A stretch of 25,217 bases of DNA from Larix sibirica (taxonomy: Eukaryota > Streptophyta > Pinopsida > Pinales > Pinaceae). Shown here in pieces: positions 1-10,419 of this stretch. The DNA lies in contig NWUY0300028143.1 of assembly GCA_004151065.3 (NCBI GenBank), positions 15,091 to 40,307 on the forward strand, written 5' to 3'. The notes beneath the pieces are model-generated. The model saw only the letters and a list, made by a program, of their open reading frames with translations. It was not told the DNA's origin and searched no databases. Both the position numbers and the translations under genes were made by a program. The first letter of the stretch is position 1, and every line of letters starts with the position of its first letter.

Positions 1-59
1 TGGCTTGGTCCTGGAACACTGTGAATGGGGTGGTTTCGGCGGAATTGGCATATGATGCC

Positions 60-440
60 CTTATTTCTTCTGGGTGCCGGCTGGTTTGGGTTGGCACAAA
101 TTGGTGTGGTCTCTAAATATCCCACTCAAAGCTGAAATGCTTCATCTGGTTGGTGATCGAAACAGGATTCTCACTTGGGACAATTTAATGAAAAGAGGTG
201 TGTGGTCCGAATTGTTGCGCTGTGTGGTGGTGGGCGGAAACGATTGCACACTGTTCTTTTTGTGCCCTTTCTCCGCTCATTTGGATGGATATTGTTGGGT
301 GGGTGTTCCTGGTGGTAGGACTCCTGGTCCTTTGTTGATATTTTTGGTGATTGGGCTCCTCCGGAGAGGGGTTTAACTCTTCCTGTTTTTGTGGCGTGGG
401 GAATATGGAAAGCACGCAATCGTCTCATTTTTATGGGGTG
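60..440 (+). pseudogene. LINE ORF2 fragment: zf-RVT (reverse transcriptase zinc-binding) region
   Basis: This part of a LINE ORF2 lies between RT and RNase H and is thought to help bind the element's RNA or DNA. The frame from 74 reads W-H-K-L-V-W-S-L-N-I-P-L-K followed by R-I-L-T-W-D-N-L-M-K-R-G. This is the signature of zf-RVT, which runs W..W....P.K, then LT.DNL.KR, then Cys pairs and an H/C segment. Cys and the FFLCPFSAH segment follow at about 220-280. The frame then shifts, and the linker resumes in the frame at 391 with A-W-G-I-W-K-A-R-N-R-L-I-F, a hallmark sequence just before RNase H in these elements. At least two frameshifts break it. Identification is from family motifs and is firm; exact edges are approximate. 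Confidence 0.8.
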
Positions 441-1015
441 GCTCCTCGGCGTTACTATCTTGGTAGCGGCATACTTGCATCCTTTTGGGAGGTGGTTGGG
501 TCTCCTGGACTTATTAGATCTGCCCCGCGTGCGGCTCCGTCTCGATGTTTCTTGGCCTTGGGGGGATTTTGATGGTGCCTCACAACAGGCATGCGTTGGG
601 TGGTGCGGGTGCTATTATCCATATTGCGGCAAATCATTGCATCAAATTTGGTTCAATTGTGGTATGGGTTCCAATACACGGAGTGAGCTCATGCTCTCTG
701 GTTGGTTATGTACATTGCCAAGGGCAGAAATATCCCCTTGTTCATATTTCGGGTGACTCGCGTGTCATCATTGAGTGGGCTCGTGGTTTATTTTCCCTCA
801 AAGTGATCCAACTGGATTACTGGCTTCGGGATGCTCGTAGACTTATCAATTGTTTTGGGCTGATCTCTTTTACTCACATTTTTCGTGAGTACAATACATT
901 GGCGGACGAACTTTCCAAGCGGGCTCTACTTTCTCTGGAGGGCACCATTTTTGTAGAGGATTGGAGGGATGGCTTACTTATTGATCATTCTTCCCATAGT
1001 TACTTTTTTTTTTGA
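391..1015 (+). pseudogene. LINE RNase H domain (RVT_3 type), frameshifted
   Basis: This domain degrades the RNA strand of RNA:DNA hybrids during retrotransposition. It is split over two frames. The 391-756 frame carries the opening F-D-G-A-S (Asp at 571-573) and S-N-T-R-S-E-L-M (Glu at 685-687). The 545-1015 frame carries G-G-A-G-A-I-I-H-I, then S-G-D-S-R-V-I-I (Asp at 755-757) and N-T-L-A-D-E-L-S-K-R-A-L (Asp at 905-907). All four expected acidic residues are therefore present, though not in one frame. It ends at a TGA directly after a T-run that encodes a Phe stretch. The order and spacing match plant LINE C-termini. Only frameshifts, and no internal stops in the domain itself, separate it from an open version, which supports relatively recent decay. 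Confidence 0.85.
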
Positions 1016-1438
1016 TGGGGCATTATTTCTGGTTTGACCTTTTATGTCGTCCTACAGGTTACTAGTTTCTTGGTGACTTATTTCTCAGGTTCCTGCTACA
1101 TGGCCCATTGGGGTCTTTCCCCGTCTTTCTCTTGGACAGTTGCATGTCGTGCTTTGGTTTCTGTTTTGTAGTATCTGTTGGTCGGTTGGTATGTTTTCCT
1201 CCTCTGGGGAGGCTTGTTATGGTTGTCGGCTATGTTGATTGCCATGTGTTTATGTCTACGGACATGCATGGCTGTATTTGTTGTCAGGCTTATGTGGACT
1301 GCCATGTGTTTATGTCTACAGGCATGCATGGTTTTGGATGTTTTTTCCTTTTTTCGTTTGGACAGATGTGGGTCTTGACCTATGTATCTTCTCTTACTAT
1401 TTTAATATTATAGTAAGCTTTTTTCTTTTGAAAAAAAA
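1016..1438 (+). other. LINE 3' UTR with terminal A-run
   Basis: T/G-rich non-coding sequence follows the RNase H stop and ends in eight A residues at 1431-1438 after a T-rich stretch. It contains the 60-bp tandem duplication listed separately. Short open frames here look like chance translations of T-rich DNA. Confidence 0.6.
1224..1341 (+). repeat. Tandem duplication, about 60-bp unit, in LINE 3' UTR
   Basis: Two neighbouring copies, at about 1224-1281 and 1282-1341, share a core of about 30 bases that begins GCCATGTGTTTATGTCTAC at 1241 and again at 1301, exactly 60 bases apart. The cores differ at about two positions. Both cores end with the self-complementary CATGCATG. Confidence 0.85.
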
Positions 1439-2135
1439 GTCTACTCTCAACCCATAACCATTTGTAAATATATCGATTGTTGATCGTGGTAATTCTCTAC
1501 TTTGTATACATGTGTAAAGATATTTTTATTATTATTATTTTTTTTGCAAGAGAAATGTAGGAAAACATTTAAACTTTTAGAAAATGCATGGCAAGAATTA
1601 TTGTGCTCACACATGTAAAATTTAATCAAAATAATGTTGAGTATTGTTTGAATGGCCATGTGTAATTGATGACATTTTCATGTTGAGTAAAAGCATGTTT
1701 TTTATAGCTAAAAGTTAAGGAATTTATAAACAATACACATCTTCTATAGAACTTTCAATATGTTATATGATTATAGATAAAATAAGCTGTCCATGCATAT
1801 CAATATATAAAAATGATTCATTTGCATGATAGTGAGACATTTAAAAAAAGTATACATTCTACACTTGGTTTTACAATTTCTCTATTCTTTCATTTATACA
1901 TATAAGTCTAAATTCTCTCTTAAGGTTAGATATTGGTTTCATAATGCTCATGGTTTGGAAGAGAGACATTTCCCTGCACAGTTAAGGTTTCAACCAAGTT
2001 ACTTTTCATATCCAAGTCGGTCATTGTGTCTTCTGTGGCTATCTCTTTGGTGACTCCTCCCACGCCATCTCTTTGATTTAGGTGCTTCTACATCCATAAT
2101 TCTTGAGTGCATCACCTTTTGGGTCCTTATTTTGC
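1439..2135. other. AT-rich stretch without a recognisable gene
   Basis: Low-complexity AT-rich DNA with T-runs. The open frames here are short and carry no family motif. It separates the A-run of the first LINE from the start of the next LINE ORF1 remnant. Confidence 0.6.
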
Positions 2136-3100
2136 AATGGATCCAGGTTTCCCTAAGAAATCCTTCAAGGATGCTCTCAGTTGCCCAACCTTAATGGGCA
2201 ATCAATTGTCTCTAGAGTGCTCAACTCAAGGTCATTTTTGGATGTAAAATGCAACATCCATCCACTATATTCTCATGGATATCAAATCCCTTGGGTAGAT
2301 GGAATTTTATCTACAACATGGATTGTTCTGTCGATTCAATAAGTCACGGTCTCAGTTTGTTAATCTACACCAATGGATTTCTCTCACTTGGAAACTGTTG
2401 CTTAAGGAATAAGCTTTTATCTACCCTTATGGAAGGGGTTTCTACATCGTGGAATTTATTTATGGTTTGGAAAGGAATCTCATTTTAAATTGCAGTCATT
2501 AGTTTTATGGGTGTGTTGGTATGTGGATGAAACCTTGGTTTCTTACTTTCAATCATTCTTCAGATATGCTTTTAATGGCTCAATTATGGGTTCATATCCC
2601 AAATATCTCTCTATACTGAAGGTCTAAGGAATCCCTCAGTGAAATCAAGAATGGTATTGTCAAATTCCATTTTTCATCAAAGAAACAAAGAAAATGCAAA
2701 TAGCCACAAATCCGTGGATATGCATAAACATGGACTTCTCCAAAGACCTACTATAAAATATATGGCCAGAAGTTAAGGATTATGTGTGGAAACAAAAACT
2801 CAATTATGAGTAAAATGCATTAAAGTGAAAAGGGTGCTTTGAAGTAGGGCATAGTCCATTGTCTTAAGTTAGAAGGGAACCACATAACATCACCATCTAG
2901 TAGAAAAAGAGCCTCTCTCGAAAGAGAAACTTGATCCTCAAGCAACAATCTATAAAAAAAAAAACCATTGGATCATCCCATTTATAATAAATAACCCCTT
3001 TGCCTTGATAAGAGTCCTCAAACAAAGAGATGAAGTTGAAAATGTGAAAGCTATAACCCTTTGCAGGAGCCAATGCAACATTAATGGGAGTTTCTTTCGA
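2136..3100 (+). pseudogene. Decayed LINE ORF1 (DUF4283 plus zinc knuckle)
   Basis: LINE ORF1 proteins are Gag-like RNA-binding chaperones. The ATG at 2136 reads M-D-P-G-F-P-K-K-S-F-K-D-A-L-S, a typical start for this family. After frameshifts, about 2470-2760 gives a DUF4283-like region, including L-V-L-W-V-C-W-Y and I-C-I-N-M-D-F-S-K-D-L-L. At about 2800-2870 follows C-F-E-V-G-H-S-P, the remnant of a CCHC knuckle in which two Cys positions are now stop codons. Several stops and at least two frame changes make it non-functional. No endonuclease or RT follows on this strand, so only ORF1 survives. The 3' limit is a guess; a basic, K/R-rich translation continues to about 3090 and then similarity is lost. 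Confidence 0.7.
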
Positions 3101-3850
3101 TATTAATTTGATTTCTAGCTCTACCTTTTAGTTTTAAAATGGTTTCATATTACTTACTAAAAATAATATAGTTGGCATACTTAAACACAATTTGGGTTAT
3201 AAGGTCGCAGTGCGATAAGCATAATTATAAACAACATAGCTTCCAAATTAATGTTTACTACTTTTTCTTATTATTTCATATTAAACTTATCATTTCTTAT
3301 GTTATTGTAGTTTTTTATAAACAAAAAAAATTAGCATTTCATTAAAAATTAATTGTAAAATCCATATCTATATTATAGGGTTTATAGCATATTACTTATA
3401 TTAATTGAAAGTAAAAAAGAATTATTAATTTTCTAAAACTTTCCAAAACAAAATCGATGCCATCCAACTTTTTGGTTCCTTCCTTTTTCCTTTTTCTTTT
3501 TCTTTTTGAAGTTAACTTTCTAAGATGTGCTTAGGATAATTTTTATCTTTTAGAAAGCTTGTGTAATTCCTATGGTTTGTATCTTTAGAATACGTTTAGC
3601 ATTTAGTTTTTTTGAAATTGAAATGGGTAATTTGTATTATAAACAGTTAAAGAAAAATCAACATAAAAAAGTTACATTGTAGCAGTTCAAAAAAAGATTG
3701 ATAGAGTTTTTGAAAGTGCTATCAATTCCATATACAAATCGTCCAAATTTTTAGAGCTATTCCCATATGACTAGCTACTACAATACTGTTGTAGATTTCT
3801 ACATATCGTCCTAATAGTAGTTGGCAAAAAGTAAGCATACAATACTGAAA
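3101..3850. other. AT-rich stretch without a recognisable gene
   Basis: Very AT-rich, with many A- and T-runs and a pyrimidine tract near 3480-3508. I see no coding motif, LTR end or RNA gene. It may be strongly decayed transposon DNA, but nothing supports a family. Confidence 0.55.
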
Positions 3851-4104
3851 TTAGGTGTAGCTATGTCCACTATCCATAACCGTGTCATCTGCATTTTCCT
3901 CAATGCGATCATCTAAGCTGGAAATATTCATTGTTTCCTGGGTGGAATGATCAACAATGGTGCTTTCATTATCCTTGCTTCCATAACAGTAAAAAAATTT
4001 GGACTACTTCACTACTAAAATATCCCCATGTCGTTCCAGGGTGGTCGAAATTGTATCCACTTGAGCTCCATAAACACGAACGTTCCGTTCCTTATCATAA
4101 AGAT
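3851..4104 (-). pseudogene. Unidentified minus-strand reading frame with one internal stop
   Basis: Reading the minus strand from 4104 to a TAA at 3851-3853 gives about 84 codons interrupted by a single TAG. The first part holds H-L-Y-D-K-E-R-N-V-R-V-Y-G-A-Q-V-D-T. The last part is acidic and Ser/Asp/Glu-rich (S-S-L-D-D-R-I-E-E-N-A-D-D). In such AT-rich DNA a frame this open, with a sensible polar composition, is mildly surprising. I recognise no family. It may be the decayed end of a captured or host gene, or the far tail of the minus-strand LINE next to it. Chance cannot be excluded. Confidence 0.3.
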
Positions 4105-4151
4105 GGGCATCTAAACATGACGTATGAAATGAAATATAATGAATAGCCTAC

Positions 4152-4352
4152 TCAAAATATTGCAGGCGAGTTCATCCAATGTAAATGACTACAAATATCT
4201 TGTATGTCTGATCGAGCATCTCTTATTCCATTAGAGAACTCCAATAATTTTTTCTCAAGATCCATTGCAAGCTTCATAATTACCAAACAAAACAAGTCCC
4301 CTGAAGTTCCTAAATCCCAATTTTTCCAAATTAAAGACAGGATTGATCCCAA
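4152..4352 (-). other. Short open frame in the LINE 3' tail, unidentified
   Basis: A 66-codon minus-strand frame with ATG overlaps one copy of the 156-bp repeat. Its N-terminal third (L-I-W-K-N-W-D-L-G-T-S-G) is repeat-encoded, and the rest reads L-E-K-K-L-L-E-F-S-N-G-I-R-D-A-R-S-D-I. I do not recognise it. It could be chance or a remnant of coding sequence. Confidence 0.25.
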
Positions 4353-4614
4353 ACCAAACCTACAAATTATTTCTTGTAGATTATCCTCCTCTCTCCCAGC
4401 ACAATTTGCAATAAGAAGCCACTCCCCTAGGGCATAAGGGAAGGCGTCTATCTCCTCTGAAGTTTCTAAATCCCAAGCTTTCCAAATTAAAGATGGGGTT
4501 GAACCTGAACCAAATCTGCATATTATTTCCTATAGATTATTTTCCTCTCTCCCAGCACTATTTGCAAAAGAAGCCACTCCCCCGGGGTGCAAGGGAAGGC
4601 ATCTATCTCCTCTG
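4303..4614. repeat. Tandem repeat, 156-bp unit, two copies
   Basis: GAAGTTCCTAAATCCCAA at 4303 recurs as GAAGTTTCTAAATCCCAA at 4459. The similarity runs through both units, including TCTCTCCCAGCAC, GAAGCCACTCCC and GGAAGGC.TCTATCTCCTCTG. The second copy ends at about 4614, where sequence becomes unique. Copies differ at scattered positions (by eye more than one in ten), so the duplication is not recent. The period is a multiple of three (52 codons). Confidence 0.9.
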
Positions 4615-4962
4615 CATTTTTCAACACCATCCCCAAATTGCAACACACACCAAACCTACTACCCTCAACTTTGTTCTTGGAAATGTGAAATGAATTGACA
4701 GTACATAGAAAGGAGGTAACATTTATCAATGAAGCGGGGTATGTCCTTGTGGCCAGGCTACCCAGAGGATCCTCCACACGCTGAGGACGCTTGGTGCATG
4801 ATGACCTACATTAATTCCCAAGAGTGACAACTAATACCATTTATGAGGGATGGGATCATTCTTAGAGAGGTTCGGGCCAACTCTCCCAACCTGCCATTAA
4901 ACCTCACAACCATCATGAAATTCATTAATGCAACCTTAGGAGGTAATTATACCTTCAAATCC

Positions 4963-5382
4963 TTAGGGGAGCCAACATAAGGTTTGTTTACCCCCATTTT
5001 TAATTATGCTCTCAATTTCCAAAAGGACCGCATTATTTGCATGTTGATCTGCTTGTTGATTATTTTCTCATTTCACATGGAAAATCTGACCTTCATGGAT
5101 TTGGTTGAGAATCCTATTGATGTGCTTTCGCAACCTTCCGGCTATCTTGACTTCGAGATCCTTTATTTTCCTAGCTTGTGAAAGAATTAGTAAGGAATCT
5201 GCAATGACAACAATCAATTGGATTCCAAGAGAAATGGTATTCACAAGACCTTGATAGAGGGCATAGCACTATGCTTGATTATTTGTGGCGATTCCTAAAC
5301 CCCATTCAAAAGTTAATGTTGCATTTCCTCCAGGATCTAAAAATATCCCTCCTGCACCTTCCTCCCCAATAAGTTTAGCATT
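4963..5382 (-). pseudogene. LINE RNase H domain (RVT_3 type), minus strand
   Basis: One minus-strand frame of about 139 codons runs from 5382 to a TAA at 4963-4965 with only two internal stops. It begins G-E-E-G-A-G-G-I-F-L-D-P-G-G-N, then F-E-W-G-L-G-I-A-T-N-N-Q-A. It continues with Y-A-L-Y-Q-G-L, I-A-D-S-L-L-I-L and F-H-V-K-stop-E-N-N-Q-Q-A-D-Q-H-A-N-N-A. This is the standard order of the RNase H that ends plant LINE ORF2: G.GG..., NNQAE..AL..GL, DS..I, H..R..N..AD..AN. The Glu expected after NNQA is replaced by a TAG (5269-5271). The N-terminal strand with the first catalytic Asp is missing or unreadable. The domain is clearly from the same group as the RNase H at 10630-10978. Confidence 0.85.
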
Positions 5383-5692
5383 TACTTAAACAAGTTAGAA
5401 AATTTGAGTTTTTGTTAGAAAATACCTCCTTATTAAGAACATTTTTATTTCTACTGAATCTTCTTCTACATGACATTTTGCAATTGAAATGTTAAAGAGA
5501 AAAAACTAAAATGGTTCAAACAACTAATTTGGAAAATAATATCCATGAATGAATATCAAAAAAAGGATTTAGAAATGAATTTAATGATCCTTGTGCTACT
5601 ACGTCCAAAATTTCCTCCATTGAAAAACTTAGGTTGTCTCCTGTAAGGGAGGTTGGCCTGCTCTTTGGTATTTCCATGTGTCTCTCCCGATC
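5383..5692. other. Spacer between head-to-head LINEs
   Basis: AT-rich, with no motif recognised on either strand. It may include the 5' UTR of the plus-strand LINE that begins at 5693, and a decayed upstream part of the minus-strand LINE. Confidence 0.45.
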
Positions 5693-6976
5693 ATGGATCT
5701 AGGAGGGGATTCCTTAAATTGTGCTAATGAGGAGGCCTTTTGTGTCTTTGTTTCCTCCATTTTCTCCAAACCAAAAGTCACAACACCTCCCTCCCATTTT
5801 GTGAAGCCAACATGCATCCCATAAGTCAATGAATCTTCCTCTGCATCACAACACACGACTCTTTCTCTTTTGAAGCGTGACTTTATTGCACAATTCACTA
5901 GTCTATGGCCCTCACCTAGAGCTATATAGCAGTGGATTGTAAAGAATTAAATATCTCTAGTAAATGGAACTATTTTCCAATGTTTATTGGGAAAATATTA
6001 CTTTGCTTTCTTATTCGAGAAAAAAGAGGACATGAATCTCATCTTCAAAAGTGGCCCTTACTTCATAGGTCCAAGAGGAATTCATTTGAATGCGAGGAAT
6101 CTTCCAACCCAAAACATGGTATCCTTTTCGTTGTCTTGGTAAGGGCTTTTCCCACCCCCATATCTTATTCCACACTATTTGAGTGATGAGGATTGGGATA
6201 CCATTGGGAACACTCTCAAACACTATATTGACAGATCCAAGCCAAAGTCTTCCATGTTTTCTTGTGTTATAATTTGTGTGGAGGAAAATCTAGTGAAGGA
6301 ACTGCCATAAAAAATAAATCTCTCCATGGATGGGTAGATTCAAACACATAAATTGGATTATCAGCAGTTCCCCTTCAAGTGGAAGGTTTGTCGTGAATAT
6401 GACCATTTTGTAAAGAAATGCAAATAGGAAAAACCTCAGCCTCGAGCCCTAGTAGAAAATAACAGATAGAAACAAGTCAAGAAAGGTGCAAGGGATGTCG
6501 AGAATGTTGGCATGACTAGTGAAAATCCTATTAATGGTACTCTATATCCTTAAAGCAACAATTTCCAAGCTCTCTCATAGCTCAAACTTGGAAACCTTTT
6601 GAGTGAACAACCTCAAGATGAAGAAGTCGTCACTCAAGAAGAAATAGTTAAACCCTTGGATCAACGAATATCAAAAGAAAGAAATGACAAAGAGTATAAA
6701 ATGGCTTGGCTCCCCATTGAATCAATAAAGGAGGAAACATCTAGGAAACAACAAGAAGAAGAGACATAATATTATGAGGAAGAGAGATTGCCAACCAAAA
6801 ATTCAAGTAGAATCCCTTAAGAGAGAATAGAGAAGATATAGCTACAAAGGAAAAGGTCCTAGGTATTCAAACCACTCATTCATAACTCTTTCAGAAACAA
6901 ACCATTAAAAAATCCTAGGCAATAGGAAACCATATATGATGTTGGTATCGATCCTCACCCTCCATCTGGTCAATAA
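5693..6976 (+). pseudogene. LINE ORF1 (DUF4283 and CCHC knuckle)
   Basis: The Gag-like RNA-binding protein of the element. The ATG at 5693 gives M-D-L-G-G-D-S-L-N-C-A-N-E-E-A-F. A long, mostly open region follows, with F-T-S-L-W-P-S-P-R-A-I near 5900 and a DUF4283 body at about 5960-6310 (Y-F-A-F-L-F-E-K-K-E-D-M, then G-P-Y-F-I-G-P-R-G). A zinc-knuckle remnant, V-C-R-E-Y-D-H-F-V-K-K-C, sits near 6395-6425 with one expected Cys changed. The rest is Lys/Glu-rich and ends at TAA 6974-6976. That stop overlaps the ATG of ORF2 in a TAATG. About eight stops and a few frame changes inactivate it. Confidence 0.75.
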
Positions 6977-7830
6977 TGAATATTGTCTCCTGGAATTGAA
7001 GAGGATTGTGAAGAAGAATCACAGTAAAGGCATTAAAGGATCTTGTAAGAGGATAAATACTTTCAATCTTTCTCATCTAGGAGAGAAAAATGGATGCAGA
7101 ATAAGTATTAGAAACAATAATGAAATTATGGAATCAAAGTGATAAACATGTAGCTAGTGCAAGCGAAGACTCAAGGGGAATTAACACCTTATGGGAAGCT
7201 AGAATATTCAGGAAACAGAACAACGAGAAACACAACATTGGTTGATGATATATTTAGAAAACAAAGAGACAAAAGAAATACTTAGAATCTGAATGTCTAT
7301 GTTCTAGCCCAATATGGGGAAAATTAACTTCTAGAAATCACTAACAAATCTAAAAGATCTAGGTATGAGCCATGGAACCAATGTAGCTAATGATTTTAAT
7401 GCCACTCTTACTAAAAGTGAAACAAGGGGAGGCAATTTAGTGAAGGATCAATTTGGAGAATAGATGGAGATTTGATCCTTGATTAGGATCTGGTTGATAT
7501 CATTCCAAAAGAGGAATTTATGCATGGTCCAATTGCAAAATCGATCCTAGGCACATAGTTGCTCAATTAGAGAGATTCCTAATTCACATATATTTTATGT
7601 TGGAAAACGTTTCCATCTTCTTTAGGGTTATTCCTTCGAACATATTTAGTCTCACACCCATCCTCCTTACCTTCCAAGTGGTAGGAAACTTGGGCCCAAT
7701 TCCATTTCATTTCAACCCTCTATGGTTGCAAAAGAAGGAAGCATTGGATATAATTCAAGAAAAACTGAGCTCTAGAATCAAAGTTAAGGCTAGTAAAGGG
7801 AGCCTTAAAGAAATGGGCAAACTCTAATTA
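6976..7830 (+). pseudogene. Endonuclease domain (Exo_endo_phos) of the LINE ORF2
   Basis: The opening S-W-N...R-G-L, the D-F-N core at 7392-7400 and the later G-G-N-L-V-K-D-Q-F-G-E are characteristic of LINE endonucleases. A closing part at 7597-7827 has S-N-I-F-S-L-T-P-I-L-L-T-F, G-P-I-P-F-H-F-N-P-L-W-L. The Gly that normally precedes D-F-N is Asn here. The distance fits this domain. Confidence 0.7.
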
Positions 7831-8229
7831 CAAATCTCCACTAGAATAAATATTTGAGGAGCATCAATAGCTAGAAATCCTTCATATGAACATGGAAAGG
7901 AAGGAAATCTCCACTAAATAACCACTAAATAACTTAAGGAAGAACAAAAGTTGACCCAAAAAATCCATTAGCTATATAGAAAGGAGGAGGAACTATGGTG
8001 AATCAAGCCTAGAAGCCTTTGGCTTAAAGTAGGATATAAAAATAAAACATTATTTCATAAGCAAGCAAAATGACAACGATATAGGAATAGCCTCAAGGAA
8101 ATCATTGATTCTAATGGAAATCAAATATATGACTTCAAGGCAATAAAAGAAGAGGCACATACATAGATGGGGTGTTTAACCTGGGGGGGGAAAGCAGTGC
8201 TAAAACATACCATGGTTGGTCAATCATCA

Positions 8230-9300
8230 GGAGAATCTATCTCCTGAGAAGGAAATCAAGGAAAAAGAGGTAGTGGACACAATATGAAACTTGGATCCTG
8301 ACAAAACCCTAGGTCTAGATGGATTCATTATCCACTTCTTCAAATAATGTTGCCACATTATAAAATTTGATCTTCGCAAAATGTTAAATTAGAGCAGAGA
8401 AAACAATAAAATTTGGGGAGAAACCAACTCTTCATTTATATCCTTGGTTCCTAGGAATCCAAGCCATCATCCTTGTCACAATTCTGGCCTATCTCTTTAT
8501 GCAACTTGACTTATAAGACCTAAAAAAAATCTTGTCTAATAGGATTAAGTCCCCTCTTCCCAAGATGATATAAGGAAAGCTAGGGGGTTTATGGAAAAAA
8601 GGAAAATCACTAACAATATCATAATGGTTGAAGAAGTGATCCTTTGAAGTCAAATCCATAGAGACAAAGGTATGGTTATCAAAATCAACCTTGCTAATTG
8701 TTTTGATATCGTTAGGAACAACTTATCTTTTTCATGATTATGGAAACATTCGGCTTCTCAAAAAAGATCATCAAATGGATAAAAGATTGCATTGATAGAC
8801 CATGGGTAGCAACCTGACTAACCAAGTTTTTAAAAAGGTCTAAGGGGGATCACTCTCCGGCATTTTTATACATTCTAATGGAAAAGACCCTAAGCATAAA
8901 TTTGGATAGAGAAAGGAAGGAAATTTGGAAGGGATCCATATATATTGGGGGTGAAATATCTCAACCACACTCAGTTCGTTGATGACACATTGTTTATGGG
9001 AGGAGCATCCACTATGAGTACCTCCATATTCAAACAAATCATGTGTTCCTTTATTGAGGCATCAAGGGGAAAATTAAATACATGAAAGATCCAAGTATTG
9101 GGTTTGAACATCTCGCAAATATTGTTGCAGCACATATCTAGAATATTTGGTTTCACAGTCTTACATCACTAGTCATCATTCATATCTAGGAACCCCCATT
9201 TCATTGAGGCATCTCAAAGCTGTAGACTATGCTCATGTAATCCAAAAAATCAAGAATAAAATTCAAGCATGGGGGGTGAATTAGATGAATCCTGCAAGTA
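8230..9300 (+). pseudogene. Reverse transcriptase domain of the LINE ORF2
   Basis: The fingers segment reads L-D-P-D-K-T-L-G-L-D-G-F near 8290-8330. G-F-M-E-K-R-K-I-T-N-N-I-I-M-V follows near 8587-8630, then the first catalytic block at about 8672-8713 (I-K-I-N-L-A-N-C-F-D). The F-V-D-D box at 8975-8986 is followed by T-L-F-M-G-G-A-S. In the first block an Asp expected before L-A-N is Asn; the D-D pair of the F-V-D-D box is intact. The reading frame changes several times. Confidence 0.75.
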
Positions 9301-10049
9301 AGATAGTCTTGATAAAGTTTGTCCTTTGTTCTCTCCCTATTTATAAGTGTTCCACTATGTTGGCTCTAATTCATATTATGAACTAAATCAGTAGAGATAT
9401 CCAATCATTTTTGTATCAAGGAGGTAAATCCAATCAAAATCAATTACACTTATTTAAATGGGAAATAGTAAGAGCCTTCCTTGGAAATGGAGGGCTTTGA
9501 ATAAAAGACCCAAGGTGAATGAACATAGTCTTACCTACAAAAATCCTCTGGTAGCTCATCTCTGGGAAAAAAGAATGGTGGAAATTAATGCTCACTAAGA
9601 AATATATGGGTGGAGCTGGGAAACAATGCTTGGACAAATATATTTTTGACTGTAAAGGATCGAGCATATGGAGCTTATGTAAATCTGCAAGTAAAATCAT
9701 CCAGGAAAGATTATATTGGGTTTCTGGGAATGGAAAACTAATGGGAAGATAATATCATGGGTAGAGATCCTCTCTCATAAAAAATTAGGCTACAATAATT
9801 AAGGGATTGATTAACCATGGAATTAAATCGCTATATCACCTCTAAGAGTGGGATCCTTTAAGGCGTTGGAAGTGTTGGAAGCAATTGGAGCTCCCGACAA
9901 ATTTGTATTTCTAGTTCAAAGTAGTTCTCTCTACTGCAAGGCATGGATCCTATAAGAATTTTTTCAATGGATGACAAAGGTTGGGGAGATGTTGTTGGGT
10001 CTTACATTATTAAAACATTACACCAATATCTACTCAAGGAACTTCCCTC

Positions 10050-10220
10050 CCCCCCCCACAATCGAAATTATGGAAAATAAATTGGCATATGTATGGCCTT
10101 CCAAAGATTAATTTGGCATCTAGATGTGTCTTACATAAAGAAGAGGAAGATACATCTTTGGATTTGTTCCTATAATGCTCATTTTCCCAACAAGTTTGGA
10201 GAGATGCATTAGAATATCCA
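10050..10220 (+). pseudogene. zf-RVT remnant of the LINE ORF2
   Basis: W-K-I-N-W-H-M-Y-G-L-P-K-I-N-L-A-S-R-C-V-L-H-K gives the W...W....P.K start of zf-RVT, and T-S-L-D-L-F-L-stop-C-S-F-S-Q-Q-V-W gives its end. The central part with the Cys pair looks deleted, because the segment is too short for the family. Confidence 0.65.
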
Positions 10221-10419
10221 AGAGAAGATATAATCCTCCCGCAACATTGGAATGATTTCTTCTCAAATTGGAAGCACTATTAGCCAAGATCTTTATTCAA
10301 GAAACCATGTCTAATTTGTGTATGGATGCCCTCCCAAAATACCTTATCCATAAAATATGGCTAGCTAGAAACAAATTCATTTTCACCCCTCACATCACTA
10401 CTAGTAAATAGTAAGAAAA

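Larger units (their letters stand above)
1..1438 (+). mobile_element. LINE (plant L1-like), 3' part, cut by the window start
   Basis: The order zf-RVT region, RNase H, 3' UTR and short A-run (1431-1438) is the usual 3' end of plant L1-like LINEs that carry an RNase H. The 5' side lies outside the window, so its length and target-site duplication cannot be judged. It is GC-richer and less mutated than the other LINEs here: the damage seen is frameshifts rather than many stops, which suggests a younger copy (inference). Confidence 0.85.
4140..5382 (-). mobile_element. LINE 3' part on the minus strand
   Basis: An RNase H of plant LINE type (4963-5382) is followed, in the minus-strand sense, by a non-coding tail that contains a 156-bp tandem repeat. 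Upstream of the RNase H (above 5382) I find no zf-RVT or RT on this strand, so the copy appears 5'-truncated or broken there. No clear poly(A) marks the 3' end, so the lower limit is uncertain. It lies head-to-head with the large plus-strand LINE that starts near 5693. Confidence 0.65.

Noticed and set aside
171-637. Minus-strand open frames at the window start
   Set aside because: Antisense of the LINE zf-RVT and RNase H region; compositions are those of reverse-complement translations.
5629-5898. 89-codon minus-strand open frame
   Set aside because: Antisense of the LINE ORF1 start, which has family motifs and a plausible ATG at 5693.
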